Source: DASRAP01 sp964503275
GTDB taxonomy: Bacteria; Gemmatimonadota; Gemmatimonadetes; Gemmatimonadales; Gemmatimonadaceae
Direction of reading: 5' to 3'
Assembly (NCBI GenBank): GCA_964503275.1
Contig: CAZCZO010000006.1
Location: 1-64,000 of the forward strand
DNA: 64,000 nt
A program made the translations under genes and the position numbers. Positions 35,383 to 43,822 of this stretch are shown in pieces. A model generated the notes under the pieces. It searched no databases, was not told where the DNA came from, and saw nothing but the letters and a program-made list of their open reading frames with translations. Positions within the stretch are counted from its first letter, which is position 1, and every line of letters begins with the position of its first letter.

Positions 35383-36237
35383 TCACAGCGAGCTGAACCG
35401 ACCCTCGAAGACGATGCGACCCTCGCCGGCCAGCGCGGGGGCCGCTGAGGGGTCCGTGGCATCGAACGACACCGTCACCGGAAGACCGGATCGCGTCACC
35501 ACTGTCAGCGAAGGCCCCGCCAATCCCCAATCGCGCAGCACGGCGGTCGACGCCACGGCGCCAGTTCCGCATGCGAGGGTCTCTCCTTCGACGCCCCGCT
35601 CGAAGGTGCGCATCCGCCAGGCGCCATCGGCGTCTGGGCTGACGAAGTTCACGTTGGCGCCTGACGGCCCAAGGCTCTCGTGCCACCGCAGGCGTCGGCC
35701 CCGCGCCAGCACGTCCACCGCGTCGACATCCGGCACCGAGATCACCAAGTGCGGAACGCCAGAATCGGCAAAGCCGACGCGCTCAGACTCGAGGTGCTCG
35801 ATGCCTGACATCTGTGTTCGGATATCCCGAACCAGCGGCATCGTGACCTCTGAACGGTCGGTGCTGAGCCGCCGCCCGGTGAGCCGACCGGCGTCGGACT
35901 GGAACGCGAACGGACGGTCCACCGGCGCCAGCCCGATTCGGGTCGCCAACGTGACGCTGCACAGCGCGGCGTTGCCGCACAGGTCTGCGCGGCTGCCGTC
36001 CGCGTTGTAGTAGCGCATCTCATATGAGGCGTTCGACGCCCCATCGGCCGGGAGCAGCCAGACGACCCCGTCTGCCCCCACGCCACCGCGGCGATCGCAG
36101 ATCCGGCGCACCACGCCAGGGTCCTCGACCGCCCTGATCGCGGGATCCTGGCCGTCGAGGAACACGAAGTCGTTCCCCGAACCGACCAGCTTCGCGAACG
36201 ACAGGCCGGTCAGACGCGGCCGGTCAGTGTCCACCAT
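35383..36237 (-). CDS. dapF: diaminopimelate epimerase
   Basis: Interconverts LL- and meso-diaminopimelate for lysine and peptidoglycan. The 284-residue product has KLVGSGNDFVFLDG at the N-terminus. The two catalytic cysteines are in NADGSRADLCGNAALC and ETLACGTGAVAST. CGNAALC replaces the more common CGNGARC but keeps the active-site Cys. ATG 36237 lies 28 bases inside the end of the upstream glycosyltransferase gene. It is the last gene of the minus-strand run before the dif-like region. Confidence 0.92.
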   Translation of the reverse strand: MVDTDRPRLTGLSFAKLVGSGNDFVFLDGQDPAIRAVEDPGVVRRICDRRGGVGADGVVWLLPADGASNASYEMRYYNADGSRADLCGNAALCSVTLATRIGLAPVDRPFAFQSDAGRLTGRRLSTDRSEVTMPLVRDIRTQMSGIEHLESERVGFADSGVPHLVISVPDVDAVDVLARGRRLRWHESLGPSGANVNFVSPDADGAWRMRTFERGVEGETLACGTGAVASTAVLRDWGLAGPSLTVVTRSGLPVTVSFDATDPSAAPALAGEGRIVFEGRFSSL

Positions 36238-36932
36238 CGGAGCCTCCAGACCATCCAGATCGCTTCGCGAACGATACGCCCGCTCATCTTGGACTGCCCC
36301 TCCGTGCGGTCGGCGAAGACGATCGGGATCTCCGTGAATCGGAACCCCTTCCGCCACGCGCGCACCGACATCTCGATCTGGAAGGCATACCCATTCGACC
36401 GCACCGCATCGAGATCGATCGCCGCCAGGACCTCTCGGCGAAAACACTTGAACCCACCGGTGAGGTCCCAGAGGTGAAGTCCAGTCACGACACGGGCATA
36501 GATGTTCGCTGAGTAGCTCAGCAACAGGCGCGCCATCGGCCAGTTGATGACGGTGACCTTCCCGTCGAGGTAGCGTGAGCCGAGCACCACGTCCGTCCCC
36601 TGCACCGCCTCAAGGAAATGCGGTAAGTGCTTGGGATCGTGCGAGAAATCGGCGTCCATCTCAAAGATGAAGTCATAGGACCGCTGCAAGGCCCACTTGA
36701 ACCCGGCGAGGTAGGCGGTGCCGAGCCCCAACTTCTTCGGTCGATGGATCACGTGGACGCGCGGGTCTCGCGCCGCCATCGCATCGGCCAGCGCACCGGT
36801 CCCATCGGGCGATCCATCATCGACCACGAGAACGTGCAATCGGTCGTCCTGCCCGAGGACCTGCGCGGCGATCTTCTCGAGGTTCTCGCGCTCGTTGTAG
36901 GTAGGAATGATGACCAGCGCGCGCTCAGCCAC
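36210..36932 (-). CDS. polyprenol-phosphate mannose synthase-like GT2 glycosyltransferase
   Basis: Dpm1-type enzyme that would load a sugar from a nucleotide sugar onto a polyprenyl phosphate at the cytoplasmic membrane face. The 240-residue product has VIIPTYNERENLEKI, VVDDGSPDGT and the metal-binding FEMDADFSHDP (DXD), with FRFTEIPIVFADRTEGQSKM near the C-terminus. No membrane span is evident. GTG 36932 is preferred for its GGAG 8 bases upstream; GTG 36962 is the alternative. It overlaps yfhO, whose product may use the lipid-linked sugar. Confidence 0.88.
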   Translation of the reverse strand: MAERALVIIPTYNERENLEKIAAQVLGQDDRLHVLVVDDGSPDGTGALADAMAARDPRVHVIHRPKKLGLGTAYLAGFKWALQRSYDFIFEMDADFSHDPKHLPHFLEAVQGTDVVLGSRYLDGKVTVINWPMARLLLSYSANIYARVVTGLHLWDLTGGFKCFRREVLAAIDLDAVRSNGYAFQIEMSVRAWRKGFRFTEIPIVFADRTEGQSKMSGRIVREAIWMVWRLRWWTLTGRV

Positions 36933-39312
36933 CGACCGGTCTCCGACGGTCGACCACGGCACCAGCGATCAACAGCAGCAGCGCGACGACCAGCGCGATC
37001 TGTGTGACCGAACGTCCCGTGTCGAAACTCCGACTCTCGAATCGCAACGACACCTCCCGCGCGCCCGGTGGAAGCGGAACGCCGATGAACGTGAGGTTCA
37101 CGCGCGACGGTTCGACCACGCGTCCATCGACCGTGGCGGTCCACCCCGGATAGTAGTTCTCCGAGACCACCAGCGCACTCCCCTCCGGGGCGGGCTCCTC
37201 AAGCGTCAGGGTGATGGCCCCGGGCGCCCACGACGCGACGCGGACGCCACTGACGAGGGGCTCCGGCGGAGCGCTCGGCTCCACGCCGCGCACGTTGGCG
37301 TCGGTCGGGAACAAGGCCACGCTCCGATACGGGAACGCCGGATTGGTCACCGCCTGGGACACCACGTCGTCGGGTCGCTGCATGATCACGGGGGCGACCC
37401 AGGCGAGCGGACGGTCCGGCACGCTGCGGTAGAGATAGATGGTCGATCCCGCGGCATTGCGCACCGGACCGACGACGCGTTCCCACTGCGCGGGCTCGAA
37501 GACCGCGGGCAGATCGGGCACATCGGTGTAGAGCCAGCGAACGTTGGCCACGTTCCACAGGGCGGGATTGACGAGACCGATGGGTCCGCGGTCCTTGCCG
37601 TACAACTGTTGATAGCGGCCCAGCTCGTTGCCGTGGTAGCCGACGACGTTCCGGATCCCGTGGATCATCAGTCCGTCCCCGGTCAGATTGGGGTCGCGGA
37701 ACTCCGAGTTCTCTTGGAAATCGAAGGCCAGCACTCGCCCCGGTAGCGAGTCCGCCTTGATGGCGTCGATGGCGGGATCGGTCGCGAAGACTTCGCTCGC
37801 CGGAGGCAGGAACTGCCAGTAGTGTCGCTGGATCGACCAGGCATCGAGCACCACGAGTCCGGCGAGCGCGGGTAAGGCGAGGCGCGCACTGAACCGCCCG
37901 GACTTCGCCGATGCGATCACGCCGAGGGCGACCAGCAGCGCCAGCAGCGAACGCCAGCCCCCCAGCGACACGTTGGTCCGGTTCAGCTCGAAGAAACGAT
38001 ACGAGTCCTCCGGCGCCAGTGAGCCGAACATCGGCGCCAGGACGCCCGCGAGGGCTAACACACTCACCCCGCCCAAGATGGCCGCACCTACAACGAGGGC
38101 ACGGGTCGTCCACTCGGCGCGCAGCACCCGTTGCGCGCCATAGGCAGCAAGGGCTGCCGTGGCGAATGAGGTGACGAAGTAGATGATGCTCGGGGCGCGA
38201 AAGAACTTGGTTCCGGGGACCAGCGCATAGACCAGTCGATAGAACGGGGTGTAGCCCCCCATGGCCCACAGCGCGGACACGATGAAGGTGCCGCCCCAGA
38301 ACCAGACCCATCGTCGGTCATCGCGCTGCGACGATCCGATGCCGCCGACCGCCAAGAGCAGGAGGGCGACACCGAGGTACTCCGAGTGGAAGTGAATGCG
38401 GTTCCGACCCCAATACGCGTCGAGGATGCCGGAGAACTGCGGGACGATCGCGTTGAGGAATTCCTCAGGGGGCATCGAGAACGAGGTCGAGTACGTGTAG
38501 TCGCGCCCCCCGGCGCGTGGCGACCATTCCACATAGTCCGCGACCGGCAGGTACTGGATAGTGCCGATCGCGAAACCCAACAGGACGGCACCGAGCGCCA
38601 GTCCCAACCGCCGCAGGGCGACGGGCCGGGCCACCGGGCCAGCATCCGCCAGGGCCGTGTAGAGCGCGTAGGCCCCCGACGCGAGCAGCAGGTACTGCAG
38701 TAGCTGTGGATGCGGGGACAGCACGCCGAGGCCGACGATCATGGCCAGCGCCCCCCAGGCCCAATGCCGTCCCTCGCGGACGCCGGCGCGCAACAAGAAC
38801 AGCGTCACCGGGAAGAGCGCACTCACGAACAGCTTCCCGTCGTGCCCGGGAGAGACCAGTGAGGCCACCTGCCCGCTCAGCATGTACCCCAGACCGCCGA
38901 TCAGCGCGGGCCAGAAGCCCAGACCGTGCGCACGGAACAGCCCGTACGTGGCCACGCCGGCGAGCCACAGGTGCAGGATCATCCCCCACGTCATCGCGAC
39001 GTCGGTCGGGAGGATCGTCCGCAGCCAGAAGGTGGGGTAGAAGATGTCGCCGTGCATCGCATCGATGTACGGCATGCCGCTGAAGAGATAGGGATTCCAC
39101 TGGGGGAACCCCTCCCCTGCCCGCAACGCCGCACCAGCGAACTCGCGGAACGCGTAGCCGGCGATGTACTGGTCGCTGTGCAGGCTCACGAGGAAGCCGC
39201 CACTCAGCGCCGGCCATGCGAGCGTGAGGGTCGCGAGTGCACAGGCCAGCATCGCCCACCCGAGGGCGAACGGTGGCGCGTCATCGTGCAGGCGGTCGGG
39301 ATCAGTGCTCAT
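36925..39312 (-). CDS. YfhO-family polytopic membrane protein (GT-C-like)
   Basis: The 795-residue protein has about 12-14 hydrophobic helices followed by a C-terminal beta-rich extracytoplasmic domain (VVSENYYPGWTATVDG is the typical YfhO tail motif). The first loop carries HSDQYIAG and MPYIDAMHGDIFYPTFW. In Bacillus and Listeria, YfhO proteins transfer sugars from undecaprenyl phosphate to teichoic acids, working with a GT2 enzyme and a flippase. Here it sits between a Dpm-like GT2 and a flippase-like protein, so a similar lipid-linked glycosylation role is inferred, with an unknown acceptor. It overlaps the next upstream gene by 11 bases. Confidence 0.85.
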   Translation of the reverse strand: MSTDPDRLHDDAPPFALGWAMLACALATLTLAWPALSGGFLVSLHSDQYIAGYAFREFAGAALRAGEGFPQWNPYLFSGMPYIDAMHGDIFYPTFWLRTILPTDVAMTWGMILHLWLAGVATYGLFRAHGLGFWPALIGGLGYMLSGQVASLVSPGHDGKLFVSALFPVTLFLLRAGVREGRHWAWGALAMIVGLGVLSPHPQLLQYLLLASGAYALYTALADAGPVARPVALRRLGLALGAVLLGFAIGTIQYLPVADYVEWSPRAGGRDYTYSTSFSMPPEEFLNAIVPQFSGILDAYWGRNRIHFHSEYLGVALLLLAVGGIGSSQRDDRRWVWFWGGTFIVSALWAMGGYTPFYRLVYALVPGTKFFRAPSIIYFVTSFATAALAAYGAQRVLRAEWTTRALVVGAAILGGVSVLALAGVLAPMFGSLAPEDSYRFFELNRTNVSLGGWRSLLALLVALGVIASAKSGRFSARLALPALAGLVVLDAWSIQRHYWQFLPPASEVFATDPAIDAIKADSLPGRVLAFDFQENSEFRDPNLTGDGLMIHGIRNVVGYHGNELGRYQQLYGKDRGPIGLVNPALWNVANVRWLYTDVPDLPAVFEPAQWERVVGPVRNAAGSTIYLYRSVPDRPLAWVAPVIMQRPDDVVSQAVTNPAFPYRSVALFPTDANVRGVEPSAPPEPLVSGVRVASWAPGAITLTLEEPAPEGSALVVSENYYPGWTATVDGRVVEPSRVNLTFIGVPLPPGAREVSLRFESRSFDTGRSVTQIALVVALLLLIAGAVVDRRRPVGG

Positions 39313-40234
39313 GAGCAGACGAACGGGAAGACGAGGACCGGGGCAGGAGCAGGAGCGCCAGCCCGGGAAGGAGTTCGAACACAGTGAGCCAGAGGCGAGA
39401 CGTCAACGCGAGCAGAAAGGCACCCGCCACGGAAGTGAGACCGAGCTGCGGCAGCACGGTCAGCAATCCGAGCTCGCGGACCCCAGCCCCACCGGGCGCG
39501 ACCAGGACCAGGAATCCCGCGAGGTACGACATGGTAAAACTGGCGATGTAGTACCGCGTCGCGCCACTCGCGTCGGGGAGCGTCCCTCGCGCCAGCCACT
39601 CGAACGCCACGCCATAGAGGCACCACGCCAGCGCGCAACCCACGAACATCAGGGCAAGGTCGCCGACGCGGATCGACGGCCACTGCACCTCGCGTCCACG
39701 CCAGCGTCCGACCCGTTCCGCGAGCGACGGGAGGACGGGCGGCAGCAGCGCGAGACCACCAAGGATCAGCGCCCCCCAGATGGCCGCCTGCTCGGGGACG
39801 AGGCCCGCGTCGGCCGCGCACATGAGCACCACGACACCGCCGGCGAGCACATTCACCACGGCGATCAACAACGAGGAGCCGACCGCCGCGCTCGCGGGGA
39901 CGCCGGCTTCGCGCGCCATCGCGCCCATCGCCGTGATCTGCCAGATCTTGCCGGGGACATAGCGGCCGAGGTTCGACACGAACCAGATGCGCGTCGCCAC
40001 GTCCAAGGCCAGATGATGCCCCCATCGACGGATGGTACGGCGCCACGTCTCGATCAGCACGCCGTAGCTCGTCAGCACCAGCAACCCCGACCCCACCAGC
40101 CACGGCCAGTGCAACTCGAGGCGCCCCCACGAGGACCGGAGGTCGTCCCAGTGCGGCGACATCTCGCGCACCGCGAACGCGATCACCAGGGCGGCGAGCA
40201 CGAGCTGCGCTACGCGAATGAGCGCGCTACGCAT
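39302..40234 (-). CDS. flippase-like / lysylphosphatidylglycerol synthase transmembrane-family protein
   Basis: Polytopic membrane protein of 310 residues with about eight hydrophobic helices. Family features are FVSNLGRYVPGKIWQITAMG in the middle and VAPGGAGVRELGLLTVLPQL near the C-terminus. Related proteins (UPF0104) include aminoacyl-phospholipid synthase membrane domains and candidate polyprenyl-phosphate-sugar flippases. There is no aminoacyl-transferase domain. Placement between YfhO and a GT4 enzyme supports a glycolipid transport role, which is inference. ATG 40234 overlaps the GT4 stop by 8 bases. Confidence 0.82.
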   Translation of the reverse strand: MRSALIRVAQLVLAALVIAFAVREMSPHWDDLRSSWGRLELHWPWLVGSGLLVLTSYGVLIETWRRTIRRWGHHLALDVATRIWFVSNLGRYVPGKIWQITAMGAMAREAGVPASAAVGSSLLIAVVNVLAGGVVVLMCAADAGLVPEQAAIWGALILGGLALLPPVLPSLAERVGRWRGREVQWPSIRVGDLALMFVGCALAWCLYGVAFEWLARGTLPDASGATRYYIASFTMSYLAGFLVLVAPGGAGVRELGLLTVLPQLGLTSVAGAFLLALTSRLWLTVFELLPGLALLLLPRSSSSRSSAHEH

Positions 40235-41366
40235 CAGGCGTCCGCAGGAGCTCGGTGTAGAGCTGCGCGAATCGCGTCGCACTCTCGGTGGGCGCGAAGG
40301 CCACCAGGCGTCCCGACCCATCGGCGCTCGCTGGCACTGACGCCACGGCGTTCACTGCGGCGGCCAGCGCGATCGGATCACGCGGCGGGACCAGCGCGGC
40401 GTGTGGCGCGTCACCGGCGACATCGACCAGGCCACCGAGGTCCGAGGCCACGACCGCCGCGCCGCAATACCGGGCCTCGACCGCCACCAGGCCGAGGCCC
40501 TCCGGCTCGGCGGCCGGCAGGATCACGACGCGCGTGCGCTGGTACCACGCGACCAGATCCTGCTGCGGGAGCGCACCCAGCCACCGCACGCGATCGGCGA
40601 CGCCACGCGCCGCCGCCTGCGCGCGGAGGGCGGCGGCATCGGGACCGTCGCCCACGACCGTCAGCGCACCGAGCGCAGGGTCGATACGGGGCAATGCGTC
40701 GATGAGGATGTGCAATCCCTTCTGCGCGTTCAGTCGACCGACGAACAACAGCCCATCGCGGGTCCCGTCGCCCGGCCGGAACAGCGTGGTGTCGATCGGC
40801 AGTTGCGTGACCTCGGGTCGGCGGGCTCCGGTGAGCCGCTGCGCTTCGTCCGCGAGCCACGACGACGCCGCGGTGATCCGCGCACTGCGCGCGGCGACGG
40901 CCCGGAAGAGTCGCCGCGCGACCGCACCCCGCGCGAGCCGCACGTCGCTGCCGTGCAAGGTCACCACCAGCGGCCGCCCCGCGCGCGCCGTGAACGCGGC
41001 CGCGAGACCGGCGGGGAACCACCAGTGCGCGTGGATCACATCGACGCTCGTGGCGCGGGCGGCGACGGCGCGGCGCAGGGCCCGGAGCAGGCCGATCAAG
41101 GCGATCCGGGCCCGCCACGACGACGCGACCTGTTGGGCCATCGTGCCGGTGTAGGCCAGGGTCTCATCGGCGTCGGCGGCGTAGCGGATGCGCTCGATCG
41201 CCACGCCCTCAAGGAGCTCGCGTTCCGCGAGACCGGGTGCATGTGGCGCGAGGATGGAGACCTCAACGCCGCGCGCGCGCAACGCGACCGCCAGACGCAG
41301 CACGAACGAACCGGGCGCGTCGCCCGCCGAGCGCGGGGCATTGTGCGTGACGAACAGCACCCGCAT
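40227..41366 (-). CDS. GT4-family glycosyltransferase
   Basis: Retaining GT-B glycosyltransferase, 379 residues. Landmarks are VTHNAPRSAGDAPGSFVLRL at the N-terminus, VIHAHWWFPAGLAAA, and the donor-binding C-terminal domain GRLNAQKGLHILIDAL. The family E-X7-E motif is in EPEGLGLVAVEARYCGAAVV. The sugar and acceptor are not predictable. It is ATG-started six bases after the GT2 gene stop and belongs to the downstream glycan module. Confidence 0.87.
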   Translation of the reverse strand: MRVLFVTHNAPRSAGDAPGSFVLRLAVALRARGVEVSILAPHAPGLAERELLEGVAIERIRYAADADETLAYTGTMAQQVASSWRARIALIGLLRALRRAVAARATSVDVIHAHWWFPAGLAAAFTARAGRPLVVTLHGSDVRLARGAVARRLFRAVAARSARITAASSWLADEAQRLTGARRPEVTQLPIDTTLFRPGDGTRDGLLFVGRLNAQKGLHILIDALPRIDPALGALTVVGDGPDAAALRAQAAARGVADRVRWLGALPQQDLVAWYQRTRVVILPAAEPEGLGLVAVEARYCGAAVVASDLGGLVDVAGDAPHAALVPPRDPIALAAAVNAVASVPASADGSGRLVAFAPTESATRFAQLYTELLRTPDA

Positions 41367-41372
41367 GACGGG

Positions 41373-42329
41373 TCAGTCGTCCGCGCGCGGCGCGAGCGTC
41401 GCATCGAGCCGGCGACGCAACTCCCGCAGTTCCGCGCGCTGCGCGGCGATCTGCTCCCCGAGGAGCCCGGTCGCGAAGAACACGCTGCCGAGGATCAACG
41501 CCGTCTGCACCACCGTCCAGATCGCGCGCATCCCTGTGCCCGTGACGAGGAGCCACGCGACCGCGAGGACCCCGGCGAGCGCGCCCAGCGCGAACAGCGC
41601 GGCCCCGAGCATGCCGAACAGCAACAGGGGTTTCTGAGCGAAGCGCAACTCGAACCATACCGCCAGCATGTCGAGCACCCCGATGGGGATCCGCGACCAG
41701 CCGAACTTGGAGCGACCCGCGGTGCGCGGGTACAGCGGGATGGGGACCTCCTGCAGCGTGCATCCTTCGGCGGCCGCGACCACCACCATGTAGCGGTGCC
41801 AATCGGGGCGGTTCGGTACCTGCTCCATCACCTCGCGGCGCCAGGCCTTCACGTTGTTGAGATCGCGCACGCCGACGCGGAACAGCCGACGGCTCAACGC
41901 GTTGTACACGCGCGAGACGAAGGCCTTCTCGTAGTGGCCCTGCTTGTAGCCCGTGACGATATCCGACTCGCCGGCCAGCACCGGGCCGACCAGGCGCGGA
42001 ATGTCCTCCGGCATGAACTGCAGGTCCGCCGGGTAGAACACGTGCACCGCGCCGCGCGCCACGTGCCCCGCGCTGCGCAGGGCCGCCGCGATGCCACGGC
42101 CGATCCGATGCGTGACCACGCGCAGGTTGGGGTGCTGTGCCGTCAGGCGGGTGAGCACTTGGGCGGAGTCGTCGGTCGAGCCGTCGTTGACGACGACGAC
42201 CTCATAGCGGATGGGGCCGTCCTCGAAGGCGCGGCGGCAGGCTTCGAGGAACGGCGGCAGGTTCTCGGCCTCATCCCGCGCCGGGACGAGCACCGAGACA
42301 TCGACGGGACCGTTCGCGCTCGCGATCAT
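41373..42329 (-). CDS. membrane-anchored GT2 glycosyltransferase (GtrB/CsbB-like)
   Basis: The 318-residue product starts DVSVLVPARDEAENLPPFLE and has VVVNDGSTDDSAQVL and FYPADLQFMPEDIP (an Asp-rich metal site). Two C-terminal membrane helices follow (LLLFGMLGAALFALGALAGV and WTVVQTALILGSVFFATGLL). This GT2-plus-two-spans layout matches enzymes that make undecaprenyl-phosphate sugars, such as GtrB and CsbB. ATG 42329 overlaps the rpoN stop. Confidence 0.86.
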   Translation of the reverse strand: MIASANGPVDVSVLVPARDEAENLPPFLEACRRAFEDGPIRYEVVVVNDGSTDDSAQVLTRLTAQHPNLRVVTHRIGRGIAAALRSAGHVARGAVHVFYPADLQFMPEDIPRLVGPVLAGESDIVTGYKQGHYEKAFVSRVYNALSRRLFRVGVRDLNNVKAWRREVMEQVPNRPDWHRYMVVVAAAEGCTLQEVPIPLYPRTAGRSKFGWSRIPIGVLDMLAVWFELRFAQKPLLLFGMLGAALFALGALAGVLAVAWLLVTGTGMRAIWTVVQTALILGSVFFATGLLGEQIAAQRAELRELRRRLDATLAPRADD

Positions 42330-43822
42330 ACGCGCTTGCGCATGCGCGCCGGCAGGATGCCCAACTGATCCCGGTACTTCGCGACCGTGCGCCGCGCGAT
42401 CTGGAGTCCACTCTGTTGCAGGATGTGCACGATCTCTTGGTCCGTCAGTGGCTTGGTGGGATCCTCATCGCCGACCAGCTTGTCGATCTGGGCCCGGATG
42501 CCACGCGCCGACACGTCATCGCCGTCGCTCGTCGCAAGTCCGGAAGAGAAGAAGAACTTGAGCGGCAGCACCCCGCGCGGCGTCTGCACGAACTTGTCGC
42601 TCGTGACCCGGCTGATCGTGGACTCGTGCAGGCCGACCACCTCGGCGACCTCCCGCAGCGTCAGCGGCTTCAGGTACGCGATCCCCTTCTCGAGGAACTC
42701 CCGCTGCCGGTCGACGATGAAATGCATCACTTTGAGCATCGTCTGCCGTCGTTGCTCGATCGCCTGCACCAGCCACTGCGCGGCGTTGAACCGCGATTGG
42801 ATGAACTCGCGCTGTTCGACGTCCAACTCGCGCCTGGACCGTGCCAGGTCCTCATAGGCGCGGGCGAGACGCAGGCGCGGCATATGCGTGTCGTTCGTCG
42901 ACACGCGGTACGCCCCGTCGATGCGCTCGACGATCAGATCCGGGATGACGAACCCGTCATCGGTCGGGGCGTAGCGCGCGCCGGGTTTGGGGTCGAGGCG
43001 CGCCACTTCGTCGGCGGCATCCTGGATGTCCCGCAGCTGGAGTCCGTAGCGTCGGGCCAGCTCGCCCCAGCGACGGCTCACCAGCTCGTCGAACGCGTCG
43101 TGGACCAGCCGGTACGGCAGGGACGCCGTCCGCCCGAGTTCGCGCAGTTGGAGGAGCAGACACTCCCGGACATCGCGTGCCCCGACGCCCGCCGGATCGA
43201 GCCCCTGGATGATGGCCAGCATCCGCTCGGCCTCGGCCGCGGTGTACAGCGGTACCGGCCGATCGAGCTGGTCATGCTCCTCGGCGAGTTGGGTGACGAA
43301 GGCGTTGATCCCGTCGAGGATGGTCTCGAGCGTGCAGCCGAGATAGCCGTCCTCGTCGATATTGCCGAGGAACTCGTCGGCCAGCAATCGCTCGCGGTCG
43401 CTGAGATCGAGCAACGCGACCTGATCGCGCAGATGATCGCTCAGATCGGCGACATCGACGCGCACCGGGTCCGGCATCTCGGGGGCTTCGCCGCTCCCGC
43501 TGCTCAAGCCGCGGCTCCCATCCTCGAAGCCGTCGAGCAGGAAGTCCTCCCACGCGGTCGATTCGTCGCGGTCCGGTGCATCGGGGACGTCGGGCTCGGC
43601 GAGATCGACCGGCGTGGCGACCTCCCCCGACTCGTCGTCGGTCGATGGCTCCTCCTCGTCGGGCTCGACGAGATCCAGGAACGGGTTCTGCTCGAGTTCC
43701 TGCTTGAGATGCTGTTGCAGGTCGAGCAGCGGCATGGTCAGCATATCCATCGCCTGATACAGGCGCGGATTGATCCGCAGCTCCTGGCCCAGCCGGGCGG
43801 ACTGCGACAGGCCTTGCCTCAC
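42326..43822 (-). CDS. rpoN: RNA polymerase sigma-54 factor
   Basis: Alternative sigma factor that needs AAA+ activators and reads -24/-12 promoters. The 498-residue product has glutamine/leucine-rich region I (QELRINPRLYQAMDMLTMPL, QLQQHLKQELEQNPFLD type), an acidic region II and the core-binding region III. The DNA-binding region includes the HTH RPLTLREVAEVVGLHESTIS type and the RpoN box ARRTVAKYR near the C-terminus. GTG start overlaps the lptB stop by 4 bases. The lptC-lptA-lptB-rpoN order matches that of Proteobacteria, but the usual hpf and ptsN genes do not follow. Confidence 0.95.
   Translation of the reverse strand: MRQGLSQSARLGQELRINPRLYQAMDMLTMPLLDLQQHLKQELEQNPFLDLVEPDEEEPSTDDESGEVATPVDLAEPDVPDAPDRDESTAWEDFLLDGFEDGSRGLSSGSGEAPEMPDPVRVDVADLSDHLRDQVALLDLSDRERLLADEFLGNIDEDGYLGCTLETILDGINAFVTQLAEEHDQLDRPVPLYTAAEAERMLAIIQGLDPAGVGARDVRECLLLQLRELGRTASLPYRLVHDAFDELVSRRWGELARRYGLQLRDIQDAADEVARLDPKPGARYAPTDDGFVIPDLIVERIDGAYRVSTNDTHMPRLRLARAYEDLARSRRELDVEQREFIQSRFNAAQWLVQAIEQRRQTMLKVMHFIVDRQREFLEKGIAYLKPLTLREVAEVVGLHESTISRVTSDKFVQTPRGVLPLKFFFSSGLATSDGDDVSARGIRAQIDKLVGDEDPTKPLTDQEIVHILQQSGLQIARRTVAKYRDQLGILPARMRKRV

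Noticed and set aside
35201..35686. 161-codon minus-strand frame over the end of dapF and the dif-like region
   Set aside because: It overlaps dapF in another frame, crosses the perfect hairpin and dif-like site, and has no motif.
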